Below, one piece after another: positions 9,576-17,251 of a stretch of 64,000 nucleotides of DNA. Numbering within the stretch: position 1 is the first letter of the stretch; each line of letters opens with the position of its first letter. The stretch is taken from the NCBI GenBank assembly GCA_004195035.1, contig SGBD01000004.1:162969-226968 (forward strand). The letters are read 5' to 3'. A program made the position numbers and the translations under genes. Source of the stretch: Candidatus Acidulodesulfobacterium ferriphilum (GTDB lineage Bacteria; SZUA-79; Acidulodesulfobacterales; Acidulodesulfobacteraceae). The notes below the pieces were generated by a model that saw only the letters and a list, made by a program, of their open reading frames with translations, had not been told where the DNA came from and searched no databases.

Positions 9576-10676
9576 TCAATCTTCCTTGCCAAAAGATGAA
9601 CTTATAAATATGCTTTGCTGGTTTTCTCTTAAATTTTTCGTCAAATTTTTAGCCAAAAGCATCATGAATTTAAGTCCAAAAATAACATCTTTGTCTTTTG
9701 TTAAAGAAATCAATGAAAAAATACCGCCTTTATGATATTTTTCATCGTCTGCTTCGGTCAAAGTCTCATGCATTGAGCAATCGAGAGCTTTTACGAGTTC
9801 TTTTACATCCAGCTGGGTTAAAATGGCTTCCACCATATCCAAACCAGTTCCGACAGCCCTGTCGATAAGCCCATCCGTCATCATTCTTCTTGCCGAAGCT
9901 ACGCCGTTTGCAAGTTCGACAAGGTCATTTAATGTGTTGCTATCAATAAATCCCTGGCCCGCGTCAAGAAGCGGCTTTATGTTGTATTGCAATGTCAGGT
10001 CGGTTAGTTCCGCCAGTTTTTCTGCCGTGCCGGCCATCCGCTCAATCATCGCATCGGTCGTTCCTTTAGCAAACCCTGCGGCAAAATCGCCCATTTCCTT
10101 AAGTATTTGGAGCGTACCAGACCTCTCGAGTTCGTCAATCTTTTCGAGCGAGGACTCTAAAGACTTTGATATTTGTTGTGTTTTTTTAACGAGCCCTGCC
10201 ATATTTTCATCGCTAAGCACATCGGTTAGTTCCGCCAGTTTTTCTGCCGTGCCGGCCATCCGCTCAATCATCGCATCGGTCGTTCCTTTAGCAAACCCTG
10301 CGGCAAAATCGCCCATTTCCTTAAGTATTTGGAGCGTACCAGACCTCTCGAGTTCGTCAATCTTTTCGATGCCATTTTTCAGACTTTCCGACTTTTCGCC
10401 AATCTTTTTGATCATAGAAAGTTGTTCTTCGCCGGAAAAACTATCCAGCATTGAAAGACTGGTCATAATATTATCGGCCACCCTTTGAACCATTACATCC
10501 GTTGCGCTTTCCTTCTGAGCTTGAAGTATTGCGCTAAATTCATCGAGTGTGTCTAACCTATCTATAATATTTAACAAATGTTCTAAGGCTTGCGGTTTTT
10601 CCGTGAGTTTATTAGTTAGGGCGGCGCCGACATCTATTTTTGAGCTACGCTGAACTTCGTTTGCATTTTCAGCCAT
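9576..10676 (-). CDS. DUF1641-type helical protein with internal duplication
   Basis: A 366-aa, strongly helical, soluble protein. The C-terminal half resembles DUF1641 proteins, which often sit beside SQR-like flavoproteins in sulfur oxidisers and archaea; that supports a role as partner or scaffold of the upstream SQR. Residues about 105-160 and 177-230 repeat each other, and 48-49 residues (KIDELERSGTLQILKE...) are identical. The DNA of the repeats is identical over 148 bp. A good AGGAGG precedes the ATG. It is the last gene of the sulfur operon, 26 bp after sqr. The biochemical function is not known to me. Confidence 0.75.
   Translation of the reverse strand: MAENANEVQRSSKIDVGAALTNKLTEKPQALEHLLNIIDRLDTLDEFSAILQAQKESATDVMVQRVADNIMTSLSMLDSFSGEEQLSMIKKIGEKSESLKNGIEKIDELERSGTLQILKEMGDFAAGFAKGTTDAMIERMAGTAEKLAELTDVLSDENMAGLVKKTQQISKSLESSLEKIDELERSGTLQILKEMGDFAAGFAKGTTDAMIERMAGTAEKLAELTDLTLQYNIKPLLDAGQGFIDSNTLNDLVELANGVASARRMMTDGLIDRAVGTGLDMVEAILTQLDVKELVKALDCSMHETLTEADDEKYHKGGIFSLISLTKDKDVIFGLKFMMLLAKNLTKNLRENQQSIFISSSFGKED
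10000..10147. repeat. 148-bp perfect direct repeat, copy A (DUF1641 gene)
   Basis: Identical over 148 bp to copy B at 10222-10369, with a period of 222 bp (74 codons). Recombination between the copies would remove or add 74 codons in frame. The codons between the copies are clearly diverged, so the identity points to recent gene conversion or a recent duplication. Confidence 0.95.
10222..10369. repeat. 148-bp perfect direct repeat, copy B (DUF1641 gene)
   Basis: Second copy of the repeat at 10000-10147, with no mismatch seen. Both copies lie in the coding region and keep the reading frame. Confidence 0.95.
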
Positions 10677-10702
10677 AATTGCCTCCTATTTTAATCGTTA
10701 AA

Positions 10703-11842
10703 TTAAAGAACACCCATCGGGGTTAACCAGTAAACCTTATTATATGTTAATTTAAACCAGTGAATAAGCGCTGACGGAGCAACGGGATTTGGCGGAGTAT
10801 TATAATCAAACATAATATATGTTGCTTTACTTAAACCTGTCTCTATAAAACAGAAAACCTTCCCGTCATACCTGAACGGCGTTAGGCCTTCTCTTAACTC
10901 AGAGGCAATATTTTCGACGATAATATCCGATTCAAAGTGGGCAGTAGAACCTGCTTTGCTTATCGGAAGGTTTGTAGTATCCCCGACAACATAGACATTT
11001 GTCGCCCCTTCCATCTTAAGCGTAAATTTGTCGGTCGGTATAAACCCGTTCTGTCCAAGGCCGGAATCTTCGATTACCTGCGCCCCTTTGTGCGGCGGAA
11101 TCGTGAGCAATAAATCATATTTTAAAGTTACGCCCTCTAAACTTGTGATGGTTCTTTTATTGGCATCAACCTCTTTCATATTAAACAAAGTTTCAGTTAA
11201 GATGCCGTGTTTTGGAAATGTTTTGGCCGCGAAATGGGCTACAGATTCGAGCCCGTGAAGTCTCCCTATCGGGTAAGTATAGGTATATTCAACCTTATCT
11301 CTTATCCCTCTTTGTTTAAACCAATCGTCCAGCATATATGTAACTTCTAACGGAGCAACAGGACATTTATGCGGCAAACCTATGGCGAGAACAATCTTGC
11401 CGCCCTTAAAAGTCATTAATTCATGGCGAAGTTTTAAACAGGCATCTACCTCGTAAAACCAGTGTCCGCCCTCTCTTAGCCCTGGTATCATTTCAGGGGC
11501 AGGCCTTGACCCTGTGGCAAGAACAACAATGTCATATTTTATAATCAAGCCGTTTTTAAGATGAACCTCATTTTTATCCTTATCGATTTTAACCGCGGGG
11601 TGAAGATGAAGTTCAACCATCGGGTCGAGTAAATTTCTTTCGTCTCTGACAAGTTCATCATGGTGCTTTAAACCAAAAAGCATGTATAAAAGGCCAGGTT
11701 GATAAAAATGCTCCGGCTTATCCGATACCACATCGATTACCAACTCGCCTTTTTTAAGCTCCTGCCTCATTTTTTTTGCAAGTAAATTAGCAATAATTGT
11801 TCCGCCGACCCCTCCTCCAACGATAACCACTCTTTTTGACAT
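10703..11842 (-). CDS. sqr: Sulfide:quinone oxidoreductase-like flavoprotein
   Basis: FAD-dependent oxidoreductase expected to oxidise sulfide at the cytoplasmic membrane and pass electrons to quinone. It has an N-terminal dinucleotide-binding fold (VVIVGGGVGGTIIANLLA), the ATGSRP strand, and the C-terminal FAD block VYVVGDTTNLPISKAGSTAHF. A conserved redox cysteine sits in PHKCPVAPLE (about residue 159); a second candidate is in VFCFIETG. The 379-aa length fits SQR/FCSD relatives. The neighbouring TusA, DsrE and DUF1641 genes support sulfide oxidation coupled to cytoplasmic sulfane-sulfur transfer. AAGGAGG precedes the ATG. The exact SQR type cannot be fixed here. Confidence 0.85.
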   Translation of the reverse strand: MSKRVVIVGGGVGGTIIANLLAKKMRQELKKGELVIDVVSDKPEHFYQPGLLYMLFGLKHHDELVRDERNLLDPMVELHLHPAVKIDKDKNEVHLKNGLIIKYDIVVLATGSRPAPEMIPGLREGGHWFYEVDACLKLRHELMTFKGGKIVLAIGLPHKCPVAPLEVTYMLDDWFKQRGIRDKVEYTYTYPIGRLHGLESVAHFAAKTFPKHGILTETLFNMKEVDANKRTITSLEGVTLKYDLLLTIPPHKGAQVIEDSGLGQNGFIPTDKFTLKMEGATNVYVVGDTTNLPISKAGSTAHFESDIIVENIASELREGLTPFRYDGKVFCFIETGLSKATYIMFDYNTPPNPVAPSALIHWFKLTYNKVYWLTPMGVL

Positions 11843-11852
11843 AACAACCTCC

Positions 11853-11879
11853 TTAATTACATTAATTACATTAATTACA
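11853..11879. repeat. Three 9-bp tandem repeats in the sqr leader
   Basis: Three consecutive copies of TTAATTACA lie just upstream of the sqr ribosome-binding site, between tusA and sqr. Slippage here would change leader length. Confidence 0.8.
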
Positions 11880-11934
11880 TTAAAAGTTAAATTAATTTAA
11901 AGGTATTTTAACTTGCTCCTCTTTGCATCCTTTC

Positions 11935-12195
11935 TTACATTTCTTTAATCTTTTTTGAAAAAATTCGCCAATAACCGGTTTCTTCGATAACACCCATAAA
12001 TTCCTGATGAACCTTGTTTAACCACTCCGGAACATCTTTGGCGCTACCAGCGTCCCCTGAAATTAGTTCTATTATAGAGCCAACAGGCTGCTGCCTCATC
12101 TCCTTTATTAATTCCATAAGCGGCCCCGGGCAATATGTCCCTCTTGCATCCACGGTAATAGTCGGTTTAACATCTTTTAAATTTACATCTGCCAT
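11935..12195 (-). CDS. tusA: TusA-family sulfur carrier
   Basis: Small cytoplasmic sulfurtransferase that carries persulfide sulfur on the cysteine of its CPGP motif (DARGTYCPGPLMELIKEM). The C-terminus is longer than in classical TusA and continues KVHQEFMGVIEETGYWRIF. I place the start at 12193-12195 (MADVNL) because GGAGGTG lies just ahead; the open frame extends 5 codons further upstream without such a site. It lies between a degenerate TusA paralogue and sqr. In the operon it would accept sulfur produced by SQR and exchange it with DsrE. Confidence 0.9.
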   Translation of the reverse strand: MADVNLKDVKPTITVDARGTYCPGPLMELIKEMRQQPVGSIIELISGDAGSAKDVPEWLNKVHQEFMGVIEETGYWRIFSKKIKEM

Positions 12196-12326
12196 AGTAA
12201 ACACCTCCAAAATAAAAATAATTAAGCGTTAAAATAAGATCACATAATATAAGATATAATAATACATATTTATTTATCTTAAAACCGTGCCATTGTTAAA
12301 CTTATTGCTGTTTTTCGGTTTTAAAA

Positions 12327-12608
12327 TTACATATTATCCACTTTTTTAGCAAATATTCTCCAATAACCTGTTTCCTCGATAACAGATAAAAGTTCCTGAT
12401 GAACTTTTTTTATCCATTCTATAACTTCTTTGACATCTTCCTCTTTATCCGTTAATAATTCTATTACCGTGTTTTTCGGCTGCTGCCTCATTTCTATAAT
12501 AAACTCGCCCACAGGCGGCATGCAGCACGATACGCCCCTTATATCAACTACAACAGATTCGGTATATTCAATATTCTCTGCTAAATTACCCATACAAACA
12601 TTATTCAT
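12327..12608 (-). CDS. TusA-like protein with altered CCMPP motif
   Basis: A 93-aa paralogue of the downstream TusA, sharing the backbone EMRQQP and the C-terminal KVHQEL-SVIEETGYWRIFAKKV. The active-site motif CPGPL is replaced by CCMPP, so the sulfur-binding cysteine is kept and gains an adjacent second cysteine, while the usual Pro after Cys is lost. It could be a carrier with different redox behaviour, for example forming a vicinal disulfide or trisulfide, but that is inference. No Shine-Dalgarno sequence precedes the ATG; a perfect 22-bp palindrome abuts it. Confidence 0.8.
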   Translation of the reverse strand: MNNVCMGNLAENIEYTESVVVDIRGVSCCMPPVGEFIIEMRQQPKNTVIELLTDKEEDVKEVIEWIKKVHQELLSVIEETGYWRIFAKKVDNM

Positions 12609-12630
12609 TTCAATATCTTAAGATATTGAA
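12609..12630. promoter_or_regulatory. 22-bp perfect palindrome touching the TusA-like start codon
   Basis: Two 11-nt arms (TTCAATATCTT and AAGATATTGAA) with no spacer lie directly upstream of the start codon at 12606-12608. The site could be a dimeric repressor operator or a hairpin occluding translation initiation. The usual ribosome-binding site is absent here. Confidence 0.6.
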
Positions 12631-12704
12631 AAATGCATTTAAAAATTAAATTTAAAAAAGCAGTTTTATTTCTAATTGATATGCATGTGCATTATGAATT
12701 AAAA

Positions 12705-13103
12705 TTAAAATGTAATGGTTTCCGCCCCTTCCATAATTCCCAGAAACGCGGCAAGGCCTAAATTATCATCGACAATATCTATTAAATCGTCTTTTTCGAT
12801 CCCTAAAATATCCATTACCATAGAGCACACATAAATTTTAATGCCCCCAAGCATTTTAGCCTGGTCAAACAGTTCATAAAACATTGCGGCCTTCTTTTCC
12901 TTAATCTGGTGATAAATTTTACCCCCGGTAAAATTCTTTTTCTCCACATTTTCCTTTAAATAATTGTAAACCGCGTTCATAGTTACAAAAACGGAAACAT
13001 CGATGCCGGAAACTGCCGCAACGGATGCGATCATTGATGCTACATGAGATTTTTCATATTCCTCAGAGGCAATTATTATTGCCAGTTTTTGGTTATCTGC
13101 CAT
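12705..13103 (-). CDS. DsrE/DsrF-like sulfur carrier
   Basis: A 132-aa DsrE-fold protein with the N-terminal strand KLAIIIASEEYEK and a conserved cysteine in KIYVCSMVMDILG, matching DsrE/peroxiredoxin-like family proteins that bind sulfur and exchange it with TusA. It has no signal peptide, so it is cytoplasmic, unlike the four secreted DsrE-like proteins at 58831-62079. First gene of the sulfur-transfer operon. AGGAGG lies 8 nt before the ATG, and a double palindromic site lies about 225 bp upstream. Confidence 0.85.
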   Translation of the reverse strand: MADNQKLAIIIASEEYEKSHVASMIASVAAVSGIDVSVFVTMNAVYNYLKENVEKKNFTGGKIYHQIKEKKAAMFYELFDQAKMLGGIKIYVCSMVMDILGIEKDDLIDIVDDNLGLAAFLGIMEGAETITF

Positions 13104-13327
13104 AAATGGTCCTCCTATGTTTTTATATTTTATTTTAATAATTTATTTTAATGCTTAATGTAAATTTAGTTTTTTGATAAAATTTTTTAAAAAGATAAAA
13201 ATTCCCTCTTCTATATTTATAATTATATGAAATGCAAAATATATACCGAAATCATAATTATTTTTAAGTTAGACAATTCCTTTAAAATCAAGGATTTGAT
13301 TTTTTAATTTCATAATGAAAATTAGAT

Positions 13328-13368
13328 TTATGACAATTTGACAAATTATTTATGACAAATTGTCATAA
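13328..13368. promoter_or_regulatory. Double palindromic candidate operator of the sulfur operon
   Basis: At 13350-13368 there is a perfect 9-1-9 palindrome, TTATGACAAATTGTCATAA. A second site at 13328-13346 has the same left half (TTATGACAA) and a degraded right half. The copies are 22 bp apart, about two helical turns, which suits cooperative binding of two dimers. The nearest minus-strand gene is the dsrE-like gene. The regulator is unknown. Confidence 0.6.
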
Positions 13369-13518
13369 ACCCATAATCTATCAATAAAATATGTTAAAAT
13401 GTTTCAAAATCTGATAAATAATGCCTATTGACAAATCAGGTATTTCGGTTGTAATATATATTATCTTTTATTTTTCGGATTGCTTTTTATAAAAAGCTGA
13501 AAGGGTTTCTATTCATAC

Positions 13519-13594
<76 letters not shown>

Positions 13595-13725
13595 GATAAA
13601 CCGCAGTATTTAAGGCATTTCAAGCAATATCCTATCTTGACATAATTTCTTAATTTTGATAAAATTTAATCAATTTTAACGAATTTTGCATACAAAAACG
13701 CATACAATTTTTAGGGTAAAATAAT

Positions 13726-14757
13726 ATGAGAATTTACAGGCGCGGTAGTATCTATTGGTGCGAGTTCAGGCTTGACAATAAGCATTATCAATACTCTTGC
13801 AAGACAAAAGAAAAAGAAATAGCGCAAGAAGTAGCGTCGGCAATTTATGCGGATATGATACGGGACAGATTTAATATACCGGCGAAAAATAAGGCTCAAC
13901 GTTTATTTGCCGAAACCTATCAGGAATATTTAAAAAATCTTAATAATTCAAAAGGGACTATTGAAAAGAAAAAATGGCATTATAAGCATTTTATTAAATT
14001 ATTTAAAGATAAATACATTGCAGATATTGACGTTAAAAATTATCAATTAACAAGAAAGCTTGAAATACAGAACGAACCTAAGAATAAAGGCAAAAACGAC
14101 AGTCAAATAACTTATGCTATTGTCAATAGCGAAATAATGACCTTATCTAATTTCTTTAATTTTTGTATTGAGAAAGGCTATATAGATAAGAACCCTGCAT
14201 TTAAAATTAAGAAACTAAATGAACTATCCCGCATTAAAACTTTATCAAACTCCGACATCGAGAAACTCATCGCAGGCGCTACAAATAAGTTGACTAAAGA
14301 TTTAATTACTTTTTTAATTTATACCGGTTGCCGCAAAGGCGAGGCTCTTAACTTAAAATGGGACGACGTGGACTTGCAGAATAACGTAATAGCTATTAAA
14401 GGAACTAAAACCAAGTATGACAGGTATATTCCGATTTCAAAACCGTTAAAAGAGCTTTTAAGGCAAGTCGGAAAAAATCAGGATGGTTTATACGTATTCG
14501 AGAGGAACGGGGCTAAATTAACCGATTTTAAGCGTTCCTTTCATACGGCGTGCCGTAATGCCGGATTAAAAGATTTAAGGATCCACGACTTGCGCCACGT
14601 ATTCGCAAGCAAAATGGTAATGAACGGGACGTCTTTATTTATTACAGGCGAACTGTTAGGACATAGGACTACGCAAATGACAAAGCGGTATAGCCATTTA
14701 GTCCCGGAGACGCTTAAGAAAGCGGTTGACGATGTATTTAACAAAAAAATATTGTAA
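13726..14757 (+). CDS. Tyrosine recombinase / integrase of the island
   Basis: A 343-aa phage-type integrase. The N-terminal arm is DNA-binding (RRGSIYWCEFRLDNKHY), a SAM-like core-binding domain spans about residues 60-160, and a catalytic domain follows. Active-site residues seen: Arg in TGCRKGEALNL (about 202), Lys in KGTKTKYDR, His-x-x-Arg in HDLRH (about 286-289), His in LLGHRT and the nucleophile Tyr in KRYSHL (about 322). It would recombine the tRNA-Val site. The stop overlaps the ATG of the next gene by one base (TAATG), which implies translational coupling. Confidence 0.95.
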   Translation: MRIYRRGSIYWCEFRLDNKHYQYSCKTKEKEIAQEVASAIYADMIRDRFNIPAKNKAQRLFAETYQEYLKNLNNSKGTIEKKKWHYKHFIKLFKDKYIADIDVKNYQLTRKLEIQNEPKNKGKNDSQITYAIVNSEIMTLSNFFNFCIEKGYIDKNPAFKIKKLNELSRIKTLSNSDIEKLIAGATNKLTKDLITFLIYTGCRKGEALNLKWDDVDLQNNVIAIKGTKTKYDRYIPISKPLKELLRQVGKNQDGLYVFERNGAKLTDFKRSFHTACRNAGLKDLRIHDLRHVFASKMVMNGTSLFITGELLGHRTTQMTKRYSHLVPETLKKAVDDVFNKKIL

Positions 14758-15428
14758 TGCAAATACAAACTTGGTTAGCCGCAAATACATTCGTTATTTC
14801 AGACACGCATTTTGGGCACGCAAATATTATGCGGTCTGAACCGTTAAGAAGCGGCCTGGTTAATTCTGTTAAAACAGATGTTTCTAATTACGTTGATTTA
14901 ACCGCGGCGGCTGACCGTAAATTGATAGATAATTGGAATTCCGTCGTATCTGCAGACGATAATATCTTACATTTGGGCGATGCCGTCTGGGGCGGAAAAG
15001 ACAAAATAACGAAATATATAAAGGAACTTAACGGCCGGATTTATTTGATTAAAGGAAATCACGACGCCGATAATGCCGCATACAAGGAATTAGGCATTAA
15101 TATTATCGAAAACATTCATTTATTTATAGACGGTTCTTACGATATAATACCCGCAAAACATAAATACGCTAACGCTATTATAACCGAAATTGACGGCAAG
15201 AGGATTATGTTTTCGCATTTTCCTGTTGTAAATGATATCGTTGAGGATATGGAGAATTTTGCCGGGATAACCAAAGAGCTTTATGAAATTTTTAAAAATT
15301 ATAACTGCAATTTAAACATACACGGACACACACATTCGCAATCAATTAAAATAGCTTCGTTCTGCAAAAACGCTTCAATAGAAGCAATCGGGAATTTTAA
15401 ACCGCACAAAATCGGCGAAATTATATAG
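14757..15428 (+). CDS. Calcineurin-like metallophosphoesterase coupled to the integrase
   Basis: A 223-aa metallophosphoesterase with all expected metal-ligand blocks: ISDTHFGH, HLGDAVWG, KGNHDAD, FSHFP and HGHTHSQ. It has no signal peptide, so it is cytoplasmic. Its ATG overlaps the integrase stop codon. Its own stop at 15426-15428 lies inside a second copy of the integrase 3' end (15424-15474), as if this gene entered with a replacement integrase tail. The substrate is unknown; relatives act on nucleotides, nucleic acids or phosphoproteins. Confidence 0.85.
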   Translation: MQIQTWLAANTFVISDTHFGHANIMRSEPLRSGLVNSVKTDVSNYVDLTAAADRKLIDNWNSVVSADDNILHLGDAVWGGKDKITKYIKELNGRIYLIKGNHDADNAAYKELGINIIENIHLFIDGSYDIIPAKHKYANAIITEIDGKRIMFSHFPVVNDIVEDMENFAGITKELYEIFKNYNCNLNIHGHTHSQSIKIASFCKNASIEAIGNFKPHKIGEII

Positions 15429-15474
15429 CCATCTGGTGCCTGATACGTTAAAGAAGGCGGTTGACAACGTGTAG
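15424..15474 (+). pseudogene. Orphan 3' end of a second integrase gene
   Basis: Read from 15424 this stretch encodes YSHLVPDTLKKAVDNV and a stop. It matches the active-site tyrosine and tail of the intact integrase (YSHLVPETLKKAVDDV) at 14 of 16 residues, while about 11 of 48 bases differ, mostly at silent positions. It is therefore a diverged homologue and not a recent copy. It begins exactly at the end of the metallophosphoesterase gene. Confidence 0.8.
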
Positions 15475-15577
15475 GATAAGAGCGATAAAAAAAGTTAATT
15501 TATCTAAATTTTAAACAGATGCCTTAAAAGGCAAATTATGGTGTTCTGGAGAATGGAAAATTAAGTGGCTGACTAGA

Positions 15578-15894
15578 TTATTTATTATTCAGGGGGGGTA
15601 TAATGCTGTTAAAGGTTTTACCGAGAATGTTTTTATTAAGGTAGGGGTAAGTTCTTGATGGTCCCGTTTTTCTCTTAAGTTCTTTACAAACGAATAATAA
15701 TTTCCTTTCGATATCGCTCAGTCCTTCTTTTTTGGCGTTGTTAATATTAACATATAAATTTTATATTTTTCAAAAAGTTCTAGCGCTTCTTCCTGGAGCA
15801 TAGGCGGTTCTCCATTATTGAATAATCTGTCATAAAGTCTTGAAATTTCTATTTTGCCTTCATCAGAATATAAAAAATTAAAATCAATCACCAT
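15578..15894 (-). pseudogene. Small unknown gene with probable frameshift
   Basis: GGAGGG precedes an ATG at 15892-15894 that opens MVIDFNFLYSDEGK. This frame stops at 15718 after 58 residues. A neighbouring frame continues smoothly from about 15755 with NAKKEGLSDIERKLLFVCKE and further residues to a stop at 15578-15580. The two parts read like one soluble helical protein of roughly 100 residues broken in an A/T-rich stretch near LFEKYK. I do not recognise the family. The short form (15718-15894) may be the real product. Confidence 0.4.
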
Positions 15895-15910
15895 AATCCC
15901 TCCAAAAAAG

Positions 15911-16135
15911 TTATTTACTATAGTGATAATTATATAATCTTTCAGCAAACCCGTCTATTATTTTATTTTTTCTCATTTCGATTTCCGGAATAAAATCTTC
16001 CTCGAGCATTTCTTTAAGATTTATAACCGACCGCCTTTCTAATTTCAATTTGCGCATTTCTTCCGATATCTTCTTTCCTTTCTGGATAAGATAGACCAGA
16101 AAAAATATTTCCGCCGCCGCAAAAATCAATTCCAA
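15911..16135 (-). CDS. Small membrane-anchored unknown protein
   Basis: A 74-aa open frame from a TTG start. It has a hydrophobic N-terminal segment (LIFAAAEIFFLVYLI) and then a basic/acidic helix with several K/R/E residues. It lies 16 bp upstream of the ATG of the next small gene, in the same orientation. No strong ribosome-binding site precedes the TTG, so the start and the gene itself are uncertain. Not recognised. Confidence 0.35.
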   Translation of the reverse strand: MELIFAAAEIFFLVYLIQKGKKISEEMRKLKLERRSVINLKEMLEEDFIPEIEMRKNKIIDGFAERLYNYHYSK

Positions 16136-16242
16136 ACTGACACGAAATTTTAAACGGTCTCCCGATTTTATTAAACAAATTAATATTTATAGATATTTTA
16201 GTTTCAATAATTTGTATCTTACAATTGCCTTAAATAAAAAGA

Positions 16243-16578
16243 TTAATGCCTATTACTTAAATAAATACCAAATATCATACACCCTATAAAAAATATCCAA
16301 GCAATTAGCCAGTCTATAAAAGTTGTTTTACTCATTTCATGTTTATCGTCATCGTCATGTTTATCGTGAGGATATTCATAACGATCAACTGCTAAATTGA
16401 GATCATTTCGTTCATCATCTTGTTTTTTCAACATAGTTTGAAAAGCCTCATAATTGGATTTTTCTTGCTCTAAACGATCCTGTTCTTCATGATAATGTTT
16501 ATGGTCTTGCTGTCTTTGTTCATATCTTTCTTGCTCTCTTTCTTGCTCTCTTTTCCAATAATCGTTTTCATCATCCAT
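16243..16578 (-). CDS. Tail-anchored charged coiled-coil protein, unknown
   Basis: A 111-aa protein whose first 80 residues are extremely charged and rich in E, Q, D, H and R (repeats of EREQER and QRQQDH). One C-terminal membrane segment follows (FIDWLIAWIFFIGCMIFGIYL), so it is probably tail-anchored with the helix in the cytoplasm. GAGGT lies just before the ATG. It sits alone between small unknown genes and the defence cluster. The His/Asp-rich stretch HDKHDDDDKHE might bind metal, but that is speculation. Confidence 0.6.
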   Translation of the reverse strand: MDDENDYWKREQEREQERYEQRQQDHKHYHEEQDRLEQEKSNYEAFQTMLKKQDDERNDLNLAVDRYEYPHDKHDDDDKHEMSKTTFIDWLIAWIFFIGCMIFGIYLSNRH

Positions 16579-17251
16579 ACTAACCTCTAATAAAGATTAA
16601 TTTAAAAAAAGAACTACAAAGTAAAACAAAAACTAAATAAAGTATAAAACTATTAAATTACAACTAAATTCACATGCAAGTTGAGTTTATTTTCACCCGC
16701 CTCTGGAATTTGCGTATTTCGTTTTAATCGAACGCTTTTTTAATAATTAAGCCTAAATATTCTATAAAAATTCAACAAAGGTATTTATAACTTTATCTAA
16801 ATCTTTTTTAAGCTCATTTTTAATCTGTTCAATCAAATTATATTTTTTGCCATCCCTTTTTGCTTATATAAATCAAATTCCCCTTTCTTATTAATTAGTA
16901 TTTCAATACTTATTTTTTCAATATGAGTTTTTTAAGCCTCTTATTTCCTGCATATAACGGTCATTTTGGACACTCATATCGGTTTCTGTCGGACACTTGA
17001 AATATATCATTTGGTCTATTTCTTTTCAATAATTTTCCATCAAAATCACCCAAACCTTCCCTGTATACATAATCTTTAACTTCTTGTTTAACCTGTAACA
17101 ATTCAAGCCTCTCTTTAATGCCCTCAATTTCCATTTTAATCGAACACTGATTCCGTTTCTAACCGAACTCTAAAATCAGCAATTAATGCCTTTATAATTT
17201 TTTAAAAATTCACTACTATACTAAAACTTTATTTTTCAACATTCTTTTTAA
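16579..17251. other. Mostly noncoding A/T-rich gap with one doubtful small ORF
   Basis: This 673-bp gap follows the defence cluster. The only candidate I see is a minus-strand ORF at 16961-17134 (57 aa, beginning MEIEGIKERLELLQVKQEVK) without a convincing ribosome-binding site. The string TTTTAATCGAAC occurs twice (about 16723 and 17134). It may be the remains of a gene. No RNA gene or strong terminator is evident. Confidence 0.4.

Noticed and set aside
9823..10488. 221-aa plus-strand open frame with serine-rich repeats
   Set aside because: It is the antisense shadow of the DUF1641 gene and its duplication; it has no ribosome-binding site and a composition typical of antisense frames.
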